From contig NZ_JAKSYG010000164.1 of the NCBI RefSeq assembly GCF_022829725.1, forward strand, positions 1-64,000: 64,000 bases of DNA, written 5' to 3'. Of this stretch, positions 61,171 through 64,000 are shown piece after piece. Under the pieces are notes generated by a model, which searched no databases, was not told the DNA's origin, and saw only the letters and a list, made by a program, of their open reading frames with translations. The stretch is from Methylobacterium sp. E-005 (GTDB lineage Bacteria > Pseudomonadota > Alphaproteobacteria > Rhizobiales > Beijerinckiaceae). Each line of letters begins with the position of its first letter. The first letter of the stretch is position 1. A program made the translations under genes and the position numbers.

Positions 61171-63264
61171 ATGTTCCGCATTTCAATTCGTCTCGTCCTC
61201 ATTGCCGTGTTGGCATTGGTCAGTTTCGTTGCGGTAGGGATCGCGTCATTAGAAGTCGTGCGGAATTCTCGGAGGTTTGATGTTGCAACTCAGGCTGAGA
61301 CCTACGTGGAGATAGATCGTAATCTCTTCGCGAGCCTGAATCATCTCCGGGCCGAGCGCGGATGGAGCCTGATCAAGCTCCGTCTCGAATCCGAGAGCAG
61401 TCAGAGCCAGTTGCAGATCATCCTCAAGGCCCGCGACACCTTCGATACAGTCACCGATAAGGCGCTGGCCGAACTGAGCCGCGTGCGGGACGGCGCGTTG
61501 AAGGCACGGCACGCCGAACTCCAGACGCTGGTGGATGGGTGGAAACGTCTGCGCCCCACCGTGGATGCCGCCTTCAACCAGCCTCCTGCGACCCGTGATC
61601 CATCGCTGCGCAGGACGCTGAGCGAGGCCGGCCTTCGTCTCCTCGCCGCTTTGGAGGCGGTCTCCGACGCGATCGAGAGCGAGGTCTCTGCGTTGCAGCC
61701 CGATCTCGGCGCCTTCCTGGACGCGCGGGCTGCGACGTGGCTCGCGCGGACGTCGGGCAGCCGCGTCGCGTCCCTGGTGAGCGATCTCGCGACGACCGGT
61801 CGCGTCGCCACGCCTGCGGATTGGACGGAACTCAACGCGGCCGAAACGGAGGTTCTGGCGCATTGGCGCTTCGCCGAGCGGGTGGTGGCGACCGCCGGGG
61901 CCGACGCGTCCGTGAAAGCCGCCTATGCCCGGGCAAACGCCACGTACTTCACCGGCAGGCTCGCCGATATGCGGAGGAGTGCCGTCGCCGACGTCGCTGC
62001 GGGACGCAAGGTCTCGATCGCCGCCGCGGCGTGGGACGAGGCGATCCAGGCCCAGCAGACGATCGCCGATGCGGCAATCGCGGTCGTCGACGCGGCCCTG
62101 GCCCGATCCAGGGTGGCGGCAGAGGAGGCCCGCTGGAGTTTCGCGCTCGCGGTCGCGATCATCCTGTTCGCCGCCGGACTGGCGGTGACGGCAGTTCTGA
62201 CAGTGCAGTTCCACGTGGTGCGGCGGCTCTTCGGTCTGGCGGCCGCGATGCGGCGCCTGACCGACGGAGAACTCGACACGCCCGTGCCCGGCACGCAGCG
62301 CAACGACGAGATCGGCGACATGGCCGTCGCCGTGCAGGTGTTCAAGGACAACCTGATCCGCTCCCGGGCCCTCGAAGAGGAGGCTGCCGAAGGTCGCCGT
62401 GCCGCCGAGGCCGCACGCCGGGCGGCCATGCAGCAGGTCGCCGACGCCTTCGAGCGTGCTGCCGGCGGGATCGTCGAGACGGTCTCGTCCTCGGCGAACG
62501 GACTTCAGGCCACCGCTCGGTCGATGGCGGACACCGCGGACGAGACGGCGAACCAGTCCACCACCGTGGCCGCTGCCGCCGAGCAGGCGGCATCCAATGT
62601 CGGGACCGTCGCGGCGGCCGCTGAGGAGTTGGGCACGTCGGTGCAGGAGATCGGCCGCCAAGTGTCCGGCTCGGCCGATCTGGCCCAGGCGGCCGTGAGG
62701 GAAGCGGACCAGACCGCCACGCTCGTCCAGGCGCTGAGTGCAAGCGTGGTCAAGATCGGTGAGATCGTCGGGTTGATCTCCGGCATCGCGGCCCAGACCA
62801 ACCTGCTGGCGCTCAACGCCACCATCGAGGCGGCGCGGGCCGGGGAGGCTGGCCGGGGCTTCGCGGTGGTCGCCGCCGAGGTCAAGGCGCTGGCCGACCA
62901 GACCGCCCGGGCGACCGGTGAGATCGGCGCGCAGATCGATCAGGTCCAGGGGGCGACGGGCCAGGCGGTCTCCGCGATCGGCGGGATCGCCGGCCGGGTC
63001 CGCGAACTCAGCACCGTGGCCGCCTCGATCGCCGCGGCGGTCGAGGAGCAGGGCGCGGCCACCCAGGAGATCGTCCGCAATGTCGGGCAGGCCGCCCTTG
63101 GCACGAGCGCGGTCACCAGCACCATCACGGCCGTGGCTGGTACGGCGGAGGCGACCGGCATCGCGGCGAACGCGGTCCTGGCCTCGGCCTCAGAGCTGGC
63201 GCGCCAGTCGGACCGGCTCTCGACCGAGGTCCAGCGCTTCCTGGTGACCGTGCGGGCGGCGTGA
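61171..63264 (+). CDS. methyl-accepting chemotaxis protein, paralog 2
   Basis: This 697-residue receptor is laid out like the first (one residue shorter), with [19 protein letters not shown] as helix 1, [20 protein letters not shown] in the sensor, and the same HAMP and hairpin tip ([20 protein letters not shown]). The signalling half is close to identical, while the sensor has diverged. ATG 61171 was chosen from alignment with paralog 1. An AT-rich leader of about 100 bases precedes it, as with paralog 1. It is the second tandem copy. Confidence 0.92.
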   Translation: MFRISIRLVLIAVLALVSFVAVGIASLEVVRNSRRFDVATQAETYVEIDRNLFASLNHLRAERGWSLIKLRLESESSQSQLQIILKARDTFDTVTDKALAELSRVRDGALKARHAELQTLVDGWKRLRPTVDAAFNQPPATRDPSLRRTLSEAGLRLLAALEAVSDAIESEVSALQPDLGAFLDARAATWLARTSGSRVASLVSDLATTGRVATPADWTELNAAETEVLAHWRFAERVVATAGADASVKAAYARANATYFTGRLADMRRSAVADVAAGRKVSIAAAAWDEAIQAQQTIADAAIAVVDAALARSRVAAEEARWSFALAVAIILFAAGLAVTAVLTVQFHVVRRLFGLAAAMRRLTDGELDTPVPGTQRNDEIGDMAVAVQVFKDNLIRSRALEEEAAEGRRAAEAARRAAMQQVADAFERAAGGIVETVSSSANGLQATARSMADTADETANQSTTVAAAAEQAASNVGTVAAAAEELGTSVQEIGRQVSGSADLAQAAVREADQTATLVQALSASVVKIGEIVGLISGIAAQTNLLALNATIEAARAGEAGRGFAVVAAEVKALADQTARATGEIGAQIDQVQGATGQAVSAIGGIAGRVRELSTVAASIAAAVEEQGAATQEIVRNVGQAALGTSAVTSTITAVAGTAEATGIAANAVLASASELARQSDRLSTEVQRFLVTVRAA

Positions 63265-63547
63265 CGGCGGGACAGCCGGGGCAGCATCGCGAAGATCGTC
63301 GACCGCCTGGGGCGGTCCTGGTGTTTCGGCCGCCGCGACGAGAGAGAGCATCGAACCTCCGGAAATCACGCTCGGACACGCCATTGGCGCCGATGACTGG
63401 ACGTCATCGGCGATACGAAGACATCTATTTGCTGTTCATTTGAAAAGGTCTGAACCGAATGCACAAGAAGACCCCCCTGTGAAGATTTTGCCCGAAAATG
63501 AAATCGCGGTAAGATCAGAGATGCCCAATTTTATTTGAGAGATTGTC

Positions 63548-64000
63548 ATGCGACGTTTGTCGGTACGTTTGATGCTGATTTGTCTCATCGTAATGACAGG
63601 ACTATCGTCCATCGGGCTCGCCGTTCGGGATATAACGAGGAGCCTGTCCGGTTCAAAGACAGCCGATCAGGCCGCCGCCTACGTGATTATCGACCGGAAT
63701 CTGTTCGTCAGTCTGGCGCAGTTTCGCCTCGAGCGTGGATGGGCGGCTATCGCTCTGGCGGAAGAGCCTACGATGAATCGCGTCCATCGGGGGGCCTCCC
63801 TCGAAGGGCGGACGGCGTTGGACGCGGTCGTCGACAACGCCGTCGCGGAACTGAGCCGGGCCCCGAGCGCGGCCCTGCGGGCGCGGGGTGCCGAATTGCA
63901 ATCCTTCCTGAACGAATGGCGCCACCTGCGCCCTGCGATCGACGTCGCCTTTGACCAAGCCCTTGCGGCACGGGACGACGCGTTGCGCAAGAGTCTGGAC
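63548..64000 (+). CDS. methyl-accepting chemotaxis protein, paralog 3 (N-terminal part)
   Basis: ATG at 63548 opens MRRLSVRLMLICLIVMTGLS, helix 1, followed by [40 protein letters not shown] and LRARGAELQSFL. These align position for position with paralog 1 ([19 protein letters not shown]) and paralog 2. The frame is open to the window edge, giving 151 codons of sensor domain. The rest, including HAMP and the signalling domain, is beyond the window. Confidence 0.9.
   Translation, partial: MRRLSVRLMLICLIVMTGLSSIGLAVRDITRSLSGSKTADQAAAYVIIDRNLFVSLAQFRLERGWAAIALAEEPTMNRVHRGASLEGRTALDAVVDNAVAELSRAPSAALRARGAELQSFLNEWRHLRPAIDVAFDQALAARDDALRKSLD

Noticed and set aside
1..64000. CRISPR array
   Set aside because: No regularly spaced direct repeats were seen anywhere; the hairpins at 24669-25090 are irregularly spaced and not separated by spacers.
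1..64000. tRNA or rRNA genes
   Set aside because: No cloverleaf-like sequence with a convincing anticodon stem and TTCGA arm was seen by eye; a covariance search is needed to be sure.

Overview
The window is strongly GC-biased DNA with overlapping, translationally coupled operons. Its gene families (class I FBPase, phosphoribulokinase, ribulose-5-phosphate epimerase, CbbY phosphatase and a CbbR/QscR-type LysR regulator, plus a LOV histidine kinase, DUF983, an RNase R block and abundant MFS carriers) point to an alphaproteobacterium of the Rhizobiales, most likely Methylobacterium or a close relative. This is inferred from gene content only; no rRNA or tRNA gene was seen.

Region 1 (1-20977) opens with the end of an IS3-type insertion sequence that has cut off the 5' half of an ABC permease gene. 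It then holds a catabolic cluster. The leftward block has three MFS carriers, a CaiB/BaiF CoA-transferase, a crotonase-family protein, an MmgE/PrpD protein, a class II aldolase, an IclR regulator and a LigI-like pyrone-dicarboxylate hydrolase. The rightward block has an FMN 2-hydroxyacid dehydrogenase, a D-2-hydroxyacid dehydrogenase, two Tat-exported MmgE/PrpD proteins, a LysR regulator, GalB-like and GalC-like enzymes and an MFS carrier. LigI, GalB and GalC together are the lower part of the protocatechuate 4,5-cleavage/gallate route (2-pyrone-4,6-dicarboxylate to oxalomesaconate to carboxy-hydroxy-oxoadipate to pyruvate plus oxaloacetate). The ring-cleavage dioxygenase is not here, so the cluster probably feeds an unusual tricarboxylate or hydroxyacid into this lower pathway.

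Region 2 (about 21000-33100) is accessory DNA: small, mostly unrecognised genes, AT-rich patches, hairpins and palindromes, and several reading frames broken by single stop codons. Notable are a HEAGH (M41-like) protein, a three-gene unit of a beta-rich protein and two membrane proteins (23204-24096), a two-gene unit with a PUA/EVE-like N-terminal domain and membrane segments (25945-27579), and a ribbon-helix-helix regulator sitting in a large palindrome (29541-29807). No integrase or phage structural gene is visible.

Region 3 (33229-53664) is core-like: L33 protein, a DUF983/NUDIX/MFS operon, RNase R, a YdiJ-type FAD/Fe-S dehydrogenase with a ketopantoate-reductase-like partner, a LOV hybrid histidine kinase, an AI-2E-family membrane protein with a fused cytosolic domain, a DivK-like receiver, two glutathione transferases, a flavin oxidase, a LysR regulator, an MFS carrier and a ferredoxin reductase.

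Region 4 (53661-64000) is the Calvin-type module cbbR-fbp-prk-rpe-cbbY. It is followed by three tandem chemoreceptor paralogs, the last cut by the window edge. A decayed copy of the cbbY 3' end lies between the first two, which records how the receptor array expanded.
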